This document shows positions 1 through 8,090 of a stretch of DNA of 64,000 nt, in pieces. Source of the stretch: Azonexus fungiphilus (GTDB lineage: Bacteria > Pseudomonadota > Gammaproteobacteria > Burkholderiales > Rhodocyclaceae); contig NZ_RBXP01000013.1 of the NCBI RefSeq assembly GCF_003634965.1, positions 1 through 64,000 of the forward strand. The letters are read 5' to 3'. The translations under genes and the position numbers were made by a program. Within the stretch, counting starts at the first letter, position 1. Each line of letters starts with the position of its first letter. The notes under the pieces were generated by a model, which ran no database searches, was not told where the DNA came from, and saw nothing but the letters and a program-made list of their open reading frames with translations.

Positions 1-194
1 TCGCCGCGCCGTCTCGTTCGATTCGTCTGCAGCAGAGAAGCGAGATTATGTACCACTCACTCACTTCCGTCAAGCACTTCAGCAAAATTTCTTTCACCTC
101 ACCGCCTGCCTCACACCGCCGGAAACCCCGTCGCTGCAAGGAAGGTGCGCATTCTACACGCACCACAAAACTCGTCAACTGAATTTTGAAAATT
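1..194. other. left-edge region without a recognisable gene
   Basis: No coding region that I can support covers this stretch. It is more AT-rich than the rest of the window, as expected for intergenic DNA, and holds a small nested inverted repeat near 14-47 (TCTCG/CGAGA outside, TCTGC/GCAGA inside). It lies downstream of greB, so it could hold the greB terminator or the end of a transcript from outside the window. Confidence 0.4.
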
Positions 195-752
195 TCACGC
201 AATCGTTTCGTAACGCACTTCCAGGATATCGATTTCCCGAACGCCGACCGGGCTCTGGAAACGAATGCTGTCACCTTCCCTCGACTTGATCAGCGCGCGC
301 GCCAGCGGAGATATCCAGCTGATGCGCCCGGCCGATGCGTCGGCCTCGTCGATACCGACGATCCTGTAGGTATGTTCACTGCCATCGGCTTCGCCAATGG
401 TTACCGTTGCCCCGAAGAAGACCTGGTCGTTGTCACCCTGACGTAGCGGATCGACGACTTCGGCGATATCCAGGCGCTTGCTCAGGAAGCGGATGCGCCG
501 ATCGATCTCGCGCAGGCGACGCTTGCCATATATATAGTCGCCGTTTTCCGAGCGGTCGCCATTCGACGCCGCCCAGGCGACGATCTCGACAACATGCGGT
601 CGCTCGCGCTTGACCAGATGCTCGAGTTCATCCTTGAGCCGGGCATGACCGGCCGGGGTGATGTAGTTGCGCGCCCCCGCGGGGATGCGCAGGGCCGGTT
701 GCAGCGCCTCGTCATCCTCTCCGTCGCTTTCCCTGACGAAGGCCTTGTTCAT
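195..752 (-). CDS. greB: transcription elongation factor GreB
   Basis: GreB enters the RNA polymerase secondary channel and stimulates cleavage of backtracked transcripts. The 185-residue protein has the Gre layout: an N-terminal antiparallel coiled coil whose tip carries acidic residues (NGDRSENGDY near residue 67, the GreB-type tip) followed by YGKRRLREIDRRIRFLSKRL, then the C-terminal FKBP-like domain. The YGKRRLREID signature distinguishes GreB from GreA. A TTG lies one codon upstream, but the ATG at 752 is preferred because it overlaps the TGA of the upstream gene as TGATG, implying translational coupling. Confidence 0.95.
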   Translation of the reverse strand: MNKAFVRESDGEDDEALQPALRIPAGARNYITPAGHARLKDELEHLVKRERPHVVEIVAWAASNGDRSENGDYIYGKRRLREIDRRIRFLSKRLDIAEVVDPLRQGDNDQVFFGATVTIGEADGSEHTYRIVGIDEADASAGRISWISPLARALIKSREGDSIRFQSPVGVREIDILEVRYETIA

Positions 753-1060
753 CAATAACCGATGCTGTACTGCTCGACATCGACACGGATCAGGTCGCGG
801 CCGAGGATGGCGGCGGTATGCCTGGCGAACTGTTCGCCCCAGGCCGGTTGATCTCGGAAACGGTCGCTACCGGCATACTTGGCGACACTGAGGATACGGT
901 CGACGGCGAGGATCTTGCCGGTCGGCGTGGCGACGTCGCATTCGAGATTGACGAACTCGCGGTCGAACCACTGACGCGCCTCGTCGGCCGCACCGGCGCC
1001 GGCGAGGCGGAATTCGAATTCGGCGTCCTTGCCGAACGAGACGATGATGTGGTGTTGCAT
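752..1060 (-). CDS. conserved hypothetical protein upstream of greB
   Basis: A 102-residue protein without signal peptide or membrane segment; I do not recognise a family. It is acidic, rich in Phe/Trp/Asp, and has no cysteines. The start is supported by a strong AGGAGG-type ribosome-binding site just upstream of ATG 1060. Its TGA overlaps the greB ATG (TGATG), so the two are made from one message and are probably coupled. The divergent DUF465 gene begins about 70 bases away, so the short gap 1061-1127 holds promoters for both directions. Confidence 0.75.
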   Translation of the reverse strand: MQHHIIVSFGKDAEFEFRLAGAGAADEARQWFDREFVNLECDVATPTGKILAVDRILSVAKYAGSDRFRDQPAWGEQFARHTAAILGRDLIRVDVEQYSIGY

Positions 1061-1127
1061 TCTGTTCTCCTCCTGTTATTGGTTCGGTTATTCTAAGCAA
1101 AACCCCAAATGCTGTCAGGAGCACCCC

Positions 1128-1349
1128 ATGGCCCTCCGCCCGCTGACCGATACCGAGCTCAGCGACATCCGCCTGCAACTGAATGAACTGCAGGTCGAGC
1201 ATCGCGACCTCGACCAGGTGATCCTGCACCTGATCGAAAACCCGCCGCCGGACGAACTGCTGATCCGGCGACTGAAGAAACGCAAGCTGGCTCTCAAGGA
1301 TCGCATCCTGCTGCTCGAACAGATGCTGGTTCCCGACATTCCCGCCTGA
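1128..1349 (+). CDS. YdcH/DUF465 family small helical protein
   Basis: 73 residues, almost entirely helical, with the family pattern: an N-terminal polar segment, then LNELQVEHRDLDQVI and an LKKRKLALKDRI stretch that pairs as a helical hairpin. The start at 1128 is preferred over upstream in-frame ATGs (for example 1029) because CAGGAGC precedes it and the upstream residues are unlike the family. Function of DUF465 proteins is not established. Confidence 0.85.
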   Translation: MALRPLTDTELSDIRLQLNELQVEHRDLDQVILHLIENPPPDELLIRRLKKRKLALKDRILLLEQMLVPDIPA

Positions 1350-1362
1350 CCCTCTATATATA

Positions 1363-1686
1363 GTGCACTTCCCCGACAACGCCTTCGGCGATCCTTTCGA
1401 CATCGCCCACCTGCCGTTGCGCCGCCCGGCCGAGGGCTATGCGGTCCAGATGCTCGACACCGATCGCCTGCTCGACCGCAACAGCGGCGACTTCCTGCCC
1501 GTACGCAGCCCGGCACTGCAGGCACTGTTCCCCGATTTCGCCAGCGCCCACGACGCTGCCGGCAACTGGGTCCGGCACCACTGCCCGGCGGCCGACACAC
1601 ACCGGCTGGCGATCGTGCCGGCCAGTTTCGACCCCATCCTCGAACGCCATGTGCTGATTTATGGCGTACTTTGCGGTCAACCCTGA
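1363..1686 (+). CDS. hypothetical protein (GTG start)
   Basis: A 107-residue soluble protein with codon usage typical of the surrounding genes, starting at GTG 1363 only 13 bases after the DUF465 gene. No motif recognised; there are two Cys (HHCP near residue 73 and LCGQP at the C-terminus). It ends 30 bases before the aldo-keto reductase, so 1128-3554 may be one operon. A GTG start without an obvious Shine-Dalgarno makes the exact N-terminus uncertain. Confidence 0.6.
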   Translation: MHFPDNAFGDPFDIAHLPLRRPAEGYAVQMLDTDRLLDRNSGDFLPVRSPALQALFPDFASAHDAAGNWVRHHCPAADTHRLAIVPASFDPILERHVLIYGVLCGQP

Positions 1687-1716
1687 ATTCAACCCGATTT
1701 TCCGGAGCCAACACCG

Positions 1717-2763
1717 ATGAGCCTGTTCAAGAATCGCCCGCTCGGCCGCAGCGTACTGAGCGTTCCCGAAATCTGTCTGGGCACGATGACCTTCGGCGAG
1801 CAGACCGACGAAGCCGATGCCCACGCCCAACTCGATTACGCGCTGGCGCACGGCATCAATTTCCTCGACACCGCCGAGATGTATGCGGTACCGGCCCGCG
1901 CCGAAACCTGCGGCGCCTCGGAAAGCATCGTCGGCCGCTGGCTCAAGCGGCAGGTGCGGGAAAAGATCATCGTCGCCACCAAGGTCGCCGGCCCCAGCCG
2001 CAACCTCGACTGGATCCGCGGCGGCCCGCTGGCAATCGACCGCGCCAACATCCGCGCCGCCGTCGAAGGCTCGCTGCAGCGCCTGCAGACCGACTACATC
2101 GACCTCTATCAATTGCACTGGCCGGAGCGCAACCAGCCGATGTTCGGGCAATGGCAGTACGAGCCCGACAAGGAGCGCGACTGCACGCCGATCCGCGCCC
2201 AGCTGGAAGCGCTCGCCGAACTGGTCGGCGAAGGCAAGCTGCGCCACGTCGCGGTCTCCAACGAGCACCCCTGGGGAATCATGGAGTTCACCCGGCTCGC
2301 CGACGAATTCGGTCTGCCGCGCATCGTCTCGACGCAGAATGCCTACAGCCTGCTCAACCGGACCTACGAAACGGCGCTGGCCGAAACCTGCCACCGCCAG
2401 CAAGTCGGCCTGCTCGCCTACTCGCCGCTGGCCTTCGGCCACCTCAGCGGCAAATACCTGGACAACCCGACGGCAGCCGGGCGGCTGACGCAATGGCCGA
2501 ATTTCGGCCAGCGCTACGCCAAACCGAACGTCGCCCCGGCCGTCGCCGCCTATGCCGAACTGGCGCGCAGCCACGGCCTGACGCCGACGCAACTGGCACT
2601 CGGCTTCGTCCGCTCGCGCTGGTTCGTCGCCAGCACCATCATCGGCGCCTCGTCGCTGGCACAACTCAAGGAAACCCTGCCGGCAACGCTGACGCCAATG
2701 CACGCCGACCTGCTCGCAGCGATCGACGCAATCCACCTGCGCTATACCAATCCGGCACCATGA
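1717..2763 (+). CDS. Tas-type NADP(H)-dependent aldo-keto reductase
   Basis: A 348-residue TIM-barrel oxidoreductase. The aldo-keto reductase tetrad is visible: Asp51 and Tyr56 in FLDTAEMY, Lys89 in VATKVAG and His134 in YQLHWPER. The long loop with PARAETCGASE and the LHWPERNQPMFGQ segment are characteristic of the Tas (YgdS) subgroup. Physiological substrate unknown. The stop overlaps the next start (ATGA at 2760), so it is probably co-translated with the ferritin-like protein. Confidence 0.9.
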   Translation: MSLFKNRPLGRSVLSVPEICLGTMTFGEQTDEADAHAQLDYALAHGINFLDTAEMYAVPARAETCGASESIVGRWLKRQVREKIIVATKVAGPSRNLDWIRGGPLAIDRANIRAAVEGSLQRLQTDYIDLYQLHWPERNQPMFGQWQYEPDKERDCTPIRAQLEALAELVGEGKLRHVAVSNEHPWGIMEFTRLADEFGLPRIVSTQNAYSLLNRTYETALAETCHRQQVGLLAYSPLAFGHLSGKYLDNPTAAGRLTQWPNFGQRYAKPNVAPAVAAYAELARSHGLTPTQLALGFVRSRWFVASTIIGASSLAQLKETLPATLTPMHADLLAAIDAIHLRYTNPAP

Positions 2764-3554
2764 GCGCATCGCTGTTCGCCCGCCTGGCGGAGGCGCTGGC
2801 CGCCACGGAAATCGATCAAAAACTGGCGTTGACCGTCAGCGTCGACGCCGACTGGCGCGCCGGCCGGCTCGACTGGCGCGACACGACACCGGTCGAACTG
2901 CACTGCGGCAGACCGGCACGGCCCGAGATCGTGCCACCAAAAGCCGTGCCGCAGCGCAGCCCGACCACGCCGGAAGGACGCGCCCGGCTGCTGCACGCGA
3001 TCGTCCATATCGAATTCACCGCGATCAACCTGGCGCTCGACCACGCCGCCCGCTTCCGCGGCCTGCCGCAGGCCTACTACGCCGACTGGATCGGCGTCGC
3101 CGCCGAAGAGGCGGCGCATTTCTCGCTGCTGCGCAAACGACTGGCCAGCTACGGCCACGACTACGGCGACTTCCCGGCCCACGCCGGCCTCTGGGAAATG
3201 GCCGAGAAAACCGCCGCCGCCCCGCTCGCCCGCATGGCGCTGGTGCCGCGCCTGCTCGAAGCGCGCGGCCTCGACGCGACGCCGCCGATCCAGCGCCGCC
3301 TGGCCGAAAACGGCGACGCGGCGAGCGCCCGCGCCCTCGACATCATCCTGCGCGACGAAATCGGCCACGTCGGCCTCGGCGACCGCTGGTTCCGCGAATT
3401 TTGCGGTCAACGCGGCGTTGACCCCGAAAATGCCTACCGCGAGTTGCTGATCGCCTACAAGGCACCGCGTCCGCCAACGCCGATGAACGAAGCGGCCCGC
3501 CTGCAGGCCGGTTTCAGCGCCGCCGAACTGGCGGCGCTGGCAAAAAAAAGGTAG
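2760..3554 (+). CDS. DUF455 ferritin-like protein
   Basis: 264 residues, all-helical, with the two-metal ferritin-like pattern: a Glu in VHIEFTAINLALDHAARF, an ExxH in AEEAAHFSLL and a second ExxH in RDEIGHVGL. Related DUF455 domains occur in tRNA-modifying diiron enzymes and stand-alone proteins; the specific reaction here is unknown. ATG 2760 overlaps the previous stop. Inside the 3' part (3399-3430) the DNA forms a near-palindrome whose arms read GGTCAACGC/GCGTTGACC, one member of a repeated family in this window. Confidence 0.8.
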   Translation: MSASLFARLAEALAATEIDQKLALTVSVDADWRAGRLDWRDTTPVELHCGRPARPEIVPPKAVPQRSPTTPEGRARLLHAIVHIEFTAINLALDHAARFRGLPQAYYADWIGVAAEEAAHFSLLRKRLASYGHDYGDFPAHAGLWEMAEKTAAAPLARMALVPRLLEARGLDATPPIQRRLAENGDAASARALDIILRDEIGHVGLGDRWFREFCGQRGVDPENAYRELLIAYKAPRPPTPMNEAARLQAGFSAAELAALAKKR

Positions 3555-3746
3555 AATAATCAGTTCAATGCGTTGATGCATCGCCCGCAGTAACTCCGAG
3601 CAGCCCCCGGTTTTTCAGTTCTTGTGCAGGATTCACCCCATTGATTTCTTCCCCGGCATGGCTGCGTCGGGGTCACCCAGGCCGCCCGCGATTCGGGCGA
3701 ATACCGCTGCCCGTCGCGAACCGGCAGCGCGGAAAGGAACAGCATC
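3555..3746 (+). promoter_or_regulatory. long 5' leader of the DEAD-box helicase gene
   Basis: A 192-base gap without a supported gene before the helicase start. Its start is relatively AT-rich (AGAATAATCAG), the rest GC-rich with inverted repeats such as GATTCGGGCGAATACCGC. Long structured leaders are common on cold-inducible deaD/csdA genes, so regulation through mRNA structure is plausible but not shown here. Confidence 0.35.
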
Positions 3747-5567
3747 ATGACGTCTACCGTCGACAGCTTTGCCGAACTCGGCTTGAGCGAATCCCTGCTC
3801 AAGACCCTGAGCGAAATCGGTTACGAAACCCCCTCCCCGATCCAGGCCCAGTGCATTCCCATCCTGCTCGATGGCCACGACATCCTCGGCATGGCCCAGA
3901 CCGGCACCGGCAAGACCGCCGCCTTCGCCCTGCCCTTGATGGAAACCATCGACATCAAGGTGAGCAAGCCGCAGGCGCTGATCCTGACGCCGACGCGTGA
4001 GCTGGCGATCCAGGTCGCCGAAGCCCTGCAGAGCTACGCCAAGAACCTGCCCGGCTTCCACGTGCTGCCGATCTACGGCGGCCAGAGCTACACCATCCAG
4101 TTGAAGCAGCTGGCGCGCGGCGCCCACGTCATCGTCGGCACGCCGGGCCGGGTCATGGACCACCTCGAGCGCAAGACGCTCAACCTCGACCACCTGAAGA
4201 CGCTGGTCCTCGACGAAGCCGACGAAATGCTGCGCATGGGCTTCATCGACGACGTCGAATGGATTCTCGAACACACGCCGGAACAGCACCAGACCGCGCT
4301 GTTCTCGGCAACGATGCCGGAACAGATCCGCCGCGTCGCCCAGAAATACCTGGTCGAACCGCGCGAGATCAAGATCAAGGCCGCTACCGCAACCGTCGCC
4401 GCCATTCGCCAGGTGTACTGGCAGGTCTCCGGCATGCACAAGCTCGACGCGCTGACCCGCATCCTCGAAGTCGAGGACGATTTCGACGCCGCCATCATCT
4501 TCGTGCGCACCAAGACCGCCACCGTCGAACTCGCCGACAAGCTGAACGCCCGCGGTTACGCCGCCGCCGCCCTGAACGGCGACCTCAACCAGCAGATGCG
4601 CGAACGCGTCATCGACCAGTTGAAGTCCGGTGCGCTCGACATCGTCATCGCCACCGACGTCGCTGCCCGTGGCATCGACGTGCCGCGCGTCAGCCACGTC
4701 GTCAACTACGACATTCCGTACGACACCGAAGCCTACGTGCACCGCATCGGCCGCACCGGCCGCGCCGGCCGCACCGGCAACGCCATCCTCTTCGTCGCCC
4801 CGCGTGAAATCCGCATGCTGCGCACCATCGAGCGCGCCACCCGCCAGCCGATCGCACCGCTGACGCTGCCCAGCCGCGCCGACGTGACCAACAAGCGCGT
4901 CGCCGACTTCAAGGCCAAGGTGGCCGAGGTACTCGATGCCGAAGGCCTCGATTTCTTCGCCAACATCGTCTCGCAACTGTGCGAGGAAAAGGATGTCAGC
5001 GCCGAGGAAGTCGCTGCCGCGCTGGCGATGATGGCCCAGGAAGGCAAGCCGCTGCAGATCGCCGGCGAAGACCCGGCGCCCCGGCCTTTCCGCGAGGACC
5101 GTGGCGATGACCGCCGTCCGGCCAGCTTTGGCGACCGCGAGCGCAAGCCGCGCTTCGAGGATCGCGGCGAACGCCCGCGCTTTGAAGACCGTGGCGAACG
5201 TAGCGAACGCCCGCGCTTCGAGGACCGTCCGCCGCGCAGCGAGCGTCCGGCGCGCCCGGCACCGGCCGGCGACATGGTGCGCTACCGCATCGATGTCGGT
5301 CGTGAGCACGGCGTCGAAGTGCGCGACATCGTCGGCGCGATCGCCAACGAAGCCGGCATCGAAAGCCGCTTTATCGGCCGCATCGGCCTCTACGAGGAAT
5401 CGAGCACGGTCGAGCTGCCCGCCGGCATGCCCGCAGAAGCAGCCAACGCCCTGAAGCGCACCCGCGTGCGCGGCGTGCCGATCAACCTGCGCCCCGACGA
5501 AGGCCGTCCGGGTGGCGGTTTCAGCGGCGAACGCAAGTTCAAGAAGAAGCCCTTCGCCGACCGCTAA
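3747..5567 (+). CDS. deaD: DEAD-box ATP-dependent RNA helicase, DeaD/CsdA type
   Basis: 606 residues with all helicase motifs: Q motif (GYETPSPIQAQCIP), AQTGTGKT, PTRELA, DEAD, SAT, ATDVAARGID and HRIGRTGRAGR. After the helicase core comes an Arg/Asp/Glu-rich repetitive linker (about residues 450-505, repeating RFEDRGER) and a C-terminal DbpA-type RNA-binding domain starting near MVRYRIDVGR. This layout fits DeaD/CsdA, which unwinds RNA in ribosome assembly, cold growth and mRNA decay. It ends in a strong hairpin. Confidence 0.93.
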   Translation: MTSTVDSFAELGLSESLLKTLSEIGYETPSPIQAQCIPILLDGHDILGMAQTGTGKTAAFALPLMETIDIKVSKPQALILTPTRELAIQVAEALQSYAKNLPGFHVLPIYGGQSYTIQLKQLARGAHVIVGTPGRVMDHLERKTLNLDHLKTLVLDEADEMLRMGFIDDVEWILEHTPEQHQTALFSATMPEQIRRVAQKYLVEPREIKIKAATATVAAIRQVYWQVSGMHKLDALTRILEVEDDFDAAIIFVRTKTATVELADKLNARGYAAAALNGDLNQQMRERVIDQLKSGALDIVIATDVAARGIDVPRVSHVVNYDIPYDTEAYVHRIGRTGRAGRTGNAILFVAPREIRMLRTIERATRQPIAPLTLPSRADVTNKRVADFKAKVAEVLDAEGLDFFANIVSQLCEEKDVSAEEVAAALAMMAQEGKPLQIAGEDPAPRPFREDRGDDRRPASFGDRERKPRFEDRGERPRFEDRGERSERPRFEDRPPRSERPARPAPAGDMVRYRIDVGREHGVEVRDIVGAIANEAGIESRFIGRIGLYEESSTVELPAGMPAEAANALKRTRVRGVPINLRPDEGRPGGGFSGERKFKKKPFADR

Positions 5568-5575
5568 CAGCAAGA

Positions 5576-5600
5576 TGGCGGCGCCGCAATGGCGCCGCCA
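5576..5600 (+). terminator. hairpin after the helicase gene
   Basis: A perfect 10-bp stem (TGGCGGCGCC at 5576-5585 with GGCGCCGCCA at 5591-5600) and a 5-base loop, starting 8 bases after the stop codon. There is no T-run directly behind it, so it is either a weak intrinsic terminator or a 3'-end stabiliser. Confidence 0.55.
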
Positions 5601-5665
5601 GTCTGTTCGGCAAAAAAACAACACCGATGCCCATGCCGGGCGAAATTGCTTTCTGCTTGAAGTTG

Positions 5666-5723
5666 CCTATGTAACAATAGCGATTCTCATTTAGCGAGCC
5701 AGCCACGATGTAGCGCCAGCCAG
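5666..5723 (+). promoter_or_regulatory. Fur-like operator and tandem CCAGCC leader 1
   Basis: The AT-rich stretch AACAATAGCGATTCTCATTT (5673-5692) resembles a Fur box (GAnAATnATTCTC type). Directly behind it lie CCAGCC (5699) and GCCAGCCAG (5715-5723), 17 bases apart start to start. The arrangement precedes a haem-type receptor, and a GGAGG ribosome-binding site follows at 5748. Confidence 0.6.
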
Positions 5724-5755
5724 CGAGTTCGAAGATCAACTTGACTGGAGGTTCC

Positions 5756-8035
5756 ATGCATCGCTCAGCCCTGTACGGCTTGCGCGCCATTCCGTTGGCG
5801 CTTTTCTGCGCCTTCCCGCCGCTCCCCGCCTTCGCCGACAACACCCTCGGCGAAACCATCGTCACCGCCAACCGCCGCGAAACCAGCGTCGACAGCATGA
5901 CGACCACCGTTACCAGCATCAATCGCGAACAGCTCGACCGCGCCCTGCCAATCGACGACGCCGACCTCTTCCGCGATGAAACCGACGTCGTCATGGCGCG
6001 CGACTTGCGCCGCCACGGCGCGACCCGGGTCAATATCCGCGGCATGGAGGACAACCGTGTGGTGTCGACCATCGACGGCGTGCGCATGTCTGATCACCTG
6101 GACTTCGGCGGCCCGACCAACTACACCTCGAGCGCCCCGATCGGAGTCATGCCCGATTTCCTGCGCCGCGTCGAAATCGTCCGCGGCCCGGCCTCCAGCC
6201 TCTACGGCTCGGACGCCCTCGGCGGCCTGGTCGGCTACCTGACCCTCAACCCGGAAGACATTGCCCGCCACGGCGCCGCCTTCGGCGCCCGCGCCAAGGC
6301 CAGCTACAGCAGCGCCAACCGCGGTTTCACCGGGACGCTGATCGGCGCCTGGCGCGGCGAAGTGGCGGACTTCCTGTTCGGTTACTCCCAGGGCGCCAGC
6401 AAGGAGACCGAGAACATGGGCAGCAACGGCAGCCGGCACAGCAGCGTCAACGGCAACCACAACTCGAACACCCGCAGCAAGCCGAACCATCTCGACAACG
6501 ACGACAAGGGCGCGATCGCCAAGCTCGTGCTGCGGCCGGCAAGCGGCCACCGCGTCACGACCACCGTGGAAGGCCGGCAAACGCAGACCGACGCCGACAT
6601 TCTGCTCATCCCCTACGGCCTGCGCCGGGTCGAGACGATGAGCGGCAACGACGAAAGCCGGCGCCTGCGCGGCAGCATCGAGTACGAGCACAAGCCGGCC
6701 AATGCTTTCTACGACCGGCTCGCGGCGCGCCTCTCGCACCAGCGCTCGACAACCGAAAACGACAACTTCCAGCAGCGCAGCAACACCTCGTTCAGCGGCC
6801 TCTCCGGCTGCTCGGCAACCGGTGTCGGGGCCAACACCTGCGACATCTGGCAGGTTTTCGAGTTCGCCCAGACCGATACCGCGGTCAACGTGCAGCTGGA
6901 TTCGAGCTTCAGCGTCGGCGCCAGCACGCACATCCTCAGCTACGGCTTCGACCTGATGCGGCAGTCGGTAGCCACCGAGCGCAACAACTACGCGCTCCGT
7001 GCCGGCATCAAGGTGCCGAACCCGGGCGGCGATGCCGATACGGTGCATGACTTCCCCGACGGCAAGACCGACAAGCTCGGCGTCTTCATCCAGGACGAGA
7101 TCGGCCTGTTCGCCAACCGTCTGACGCTGACCCCCGGCATTCGCTACGACCGGACCAAGCTCAAGCCCGACAACGATGCCGACTGGAAGGGCGTTGGCCA
7201 GCCGCCGGGCGCCACCTGGAGCCATGTATCGCCGAAACTCGGTGTGCAATGGCAGGTCGACCCGATGCTCAGCGCCTACGGCCAGATCGCTGGTGGTTTC
7301 CGGGCGCCGAACTACAAGGACGTCAACTACGCCTTCTTCAACCAGGCCCAGAGCTACGCCGTCGCTTCCAACCCCGACCTCAAACCGGAAACCAGCGTCG
7401 GCGTCGAACTGGGCGTGCGCGGCCGCACCGCCCGCGCGTCCTTCCAGTTCTCCGTCTACGACAATCGCTACAAGGACTTCATCAGCCTGGAGAGCCTCGA
7501 CTGCCCGACCAACCCGGCGTGCGTCGCGGGCGCCGCCTTCGGCACCTCGCAGTACCAGAACCTGGCCAAGGTCCGTATCTACGGCGCCGACCTGCGCGGC
7601 GCCTACCGCCTGACCGAGCAGTGGCAAATCGACGGATCGCTGTCCTACGCCCGCGGCAAGGACGAGGATACCAACGCCGGCCTGACCAGCATCGAACCGC
7701 TACGTGCCAGCCTCGGCGTCCAGTACACCGTCGGCGACTGGGGGGCCGAAGGCCGCCTGCGCCTGGCCAAGGCCAAGTCCCGCAGCAGCCTGGGCAACAC
7801 CACCACGCAGTACTACCGTCCGGCCGGCTATGGCGTCACCGACCTGACCGCCTGGTACCGTCTGTCCCGGAACACGCGCATCGTCGGTTCGGTCAACAAC
7901 CTGTTCGACAAGAAATACTGGCTGTGGGGCGATACCCGCCACGTCGGCCTGACCACGGCCGCAACCGACACCAACCCCGACTTCTTCACCCAGCCGGGGC
8001 GTAATTTCCGCCTGTCGCTGCAAGCCGATTTCTGA
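5756..8035 (+). CDS. TonB-dependent haem/haemoglobin-type receptor (HmuR-like)
   Basis: Outer-membrane receptor of 759 residues: signal peptide ending FPPLPAFA, a TonB-box-like ETIVTA right after it, a plug (VNIRGMEDNRVVSTIDGV near residue 97; VEIVRGPASSLYGSDALGG near 140) and a 22-stranded barrel ending in Phe. The 'RGMEDNRV...IDGVR' plug and overall length match the haemoglobin/haem/lactoferrin receptor subfamily. The start at 5756 has TGGAGG upstream. It heads a locus that includes ChaN and a chelatase, which supports haem as the substrate; the ligand remains an inference. Confidence 0.88.
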   Translation: MHRSALYGLRAIPLALFCAFPPLPAFADNTLGETIVTANRRETSVDSMTTTVTSINREQLDRALPIDDADLFRDETDVVMARDLRRHGATRVNIRGMEDNRVVSTIDGVRMSDHLDFGGPTNYTSSAPIGVMPDFLRRVEIVRGPASSLYGSDALGGLVGYLTLNPEDIARHGAAFGARAKASYSSANRGFTGTLIGAWRGEVADFLFGYSQGASKETENMGSNGSRHSSVNGNHNSNTRSKPNHLDNDDKGAIAKLVLRPASGHRVTTTVEGRQTQTDADILLIPYGLRRVETMSGNDESRRLRGSIEYEHKPANAFYDRLAARLSHQRSTTENDNFQQRSNTSFSGLSGCSATGVGANTCDIWQVFEFAQTDTAVNVQLDSSFSVGASTHILSYGFDLMRQSVATERNNYALRAGIKVPNPGGDADTVHDFPDGKTDKLGVFIQDEIGLFANRLTLTPGIRYDRTKLKPDNDADWKGVGQPPGATWSHVSPKLGVQWQVDPMLSAYGQIAGGFRAPNYKDVNYAFFNQAQSYAVASNPDLKPETSVGVELGVRGRTARASFQFSVYDNRYKDFISLESLDCPTNPACVAGAAFGTSQYQNLAKVRIYGADLRGAYRLTEQWQIDGSLSYARGKDEDTNAGLTSIEPLRASLGVQYTVGDWGAEGRLRLAKAKSRSSLGNTTTQYYRPAGYGVTDLTAWYRLSRNTRIVGSVNNLFDKKYWLWGDTRHVGLTTAATDTNPDFFTQPGRNFRLSLQADF

Positions 8036-8042
8036 CCCCAGC

Positions 8043-8079
8043 GGCCGGCGCTGCTGCAAGCGCCGGCCTTTTCCTTTTC
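8043..8079 (+). terminator. intrinsic terminator after the HmuR-like receptor
   Basis: A 10-bp stem (8043-8052 with 8059-8068) and 6-base loop followed by TTTTCCTTTTC, eight bases after the receptor stop. It should terminate part of the transcription between the receptor and chaN, lowering expression of the downstream chelatase genes relative to the receptor. Confidence 0.75.
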
Positions 8080-8090
8080 AGGGAGGCATC

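Noticed and set aside
1-194. Partial RNA gene or coding region at the left edge
   Set aside because: I could not match any tRNA-like cloverleaf, rRNA segment or plausible reading frame in this short stretch.
5150-5240. Short repeats that might be read as a CRISPR-like array
   Set aside because: They encode the RFEDRGER repeats of the helicase linker; spacing is short and irregular, and there are no cas genes.
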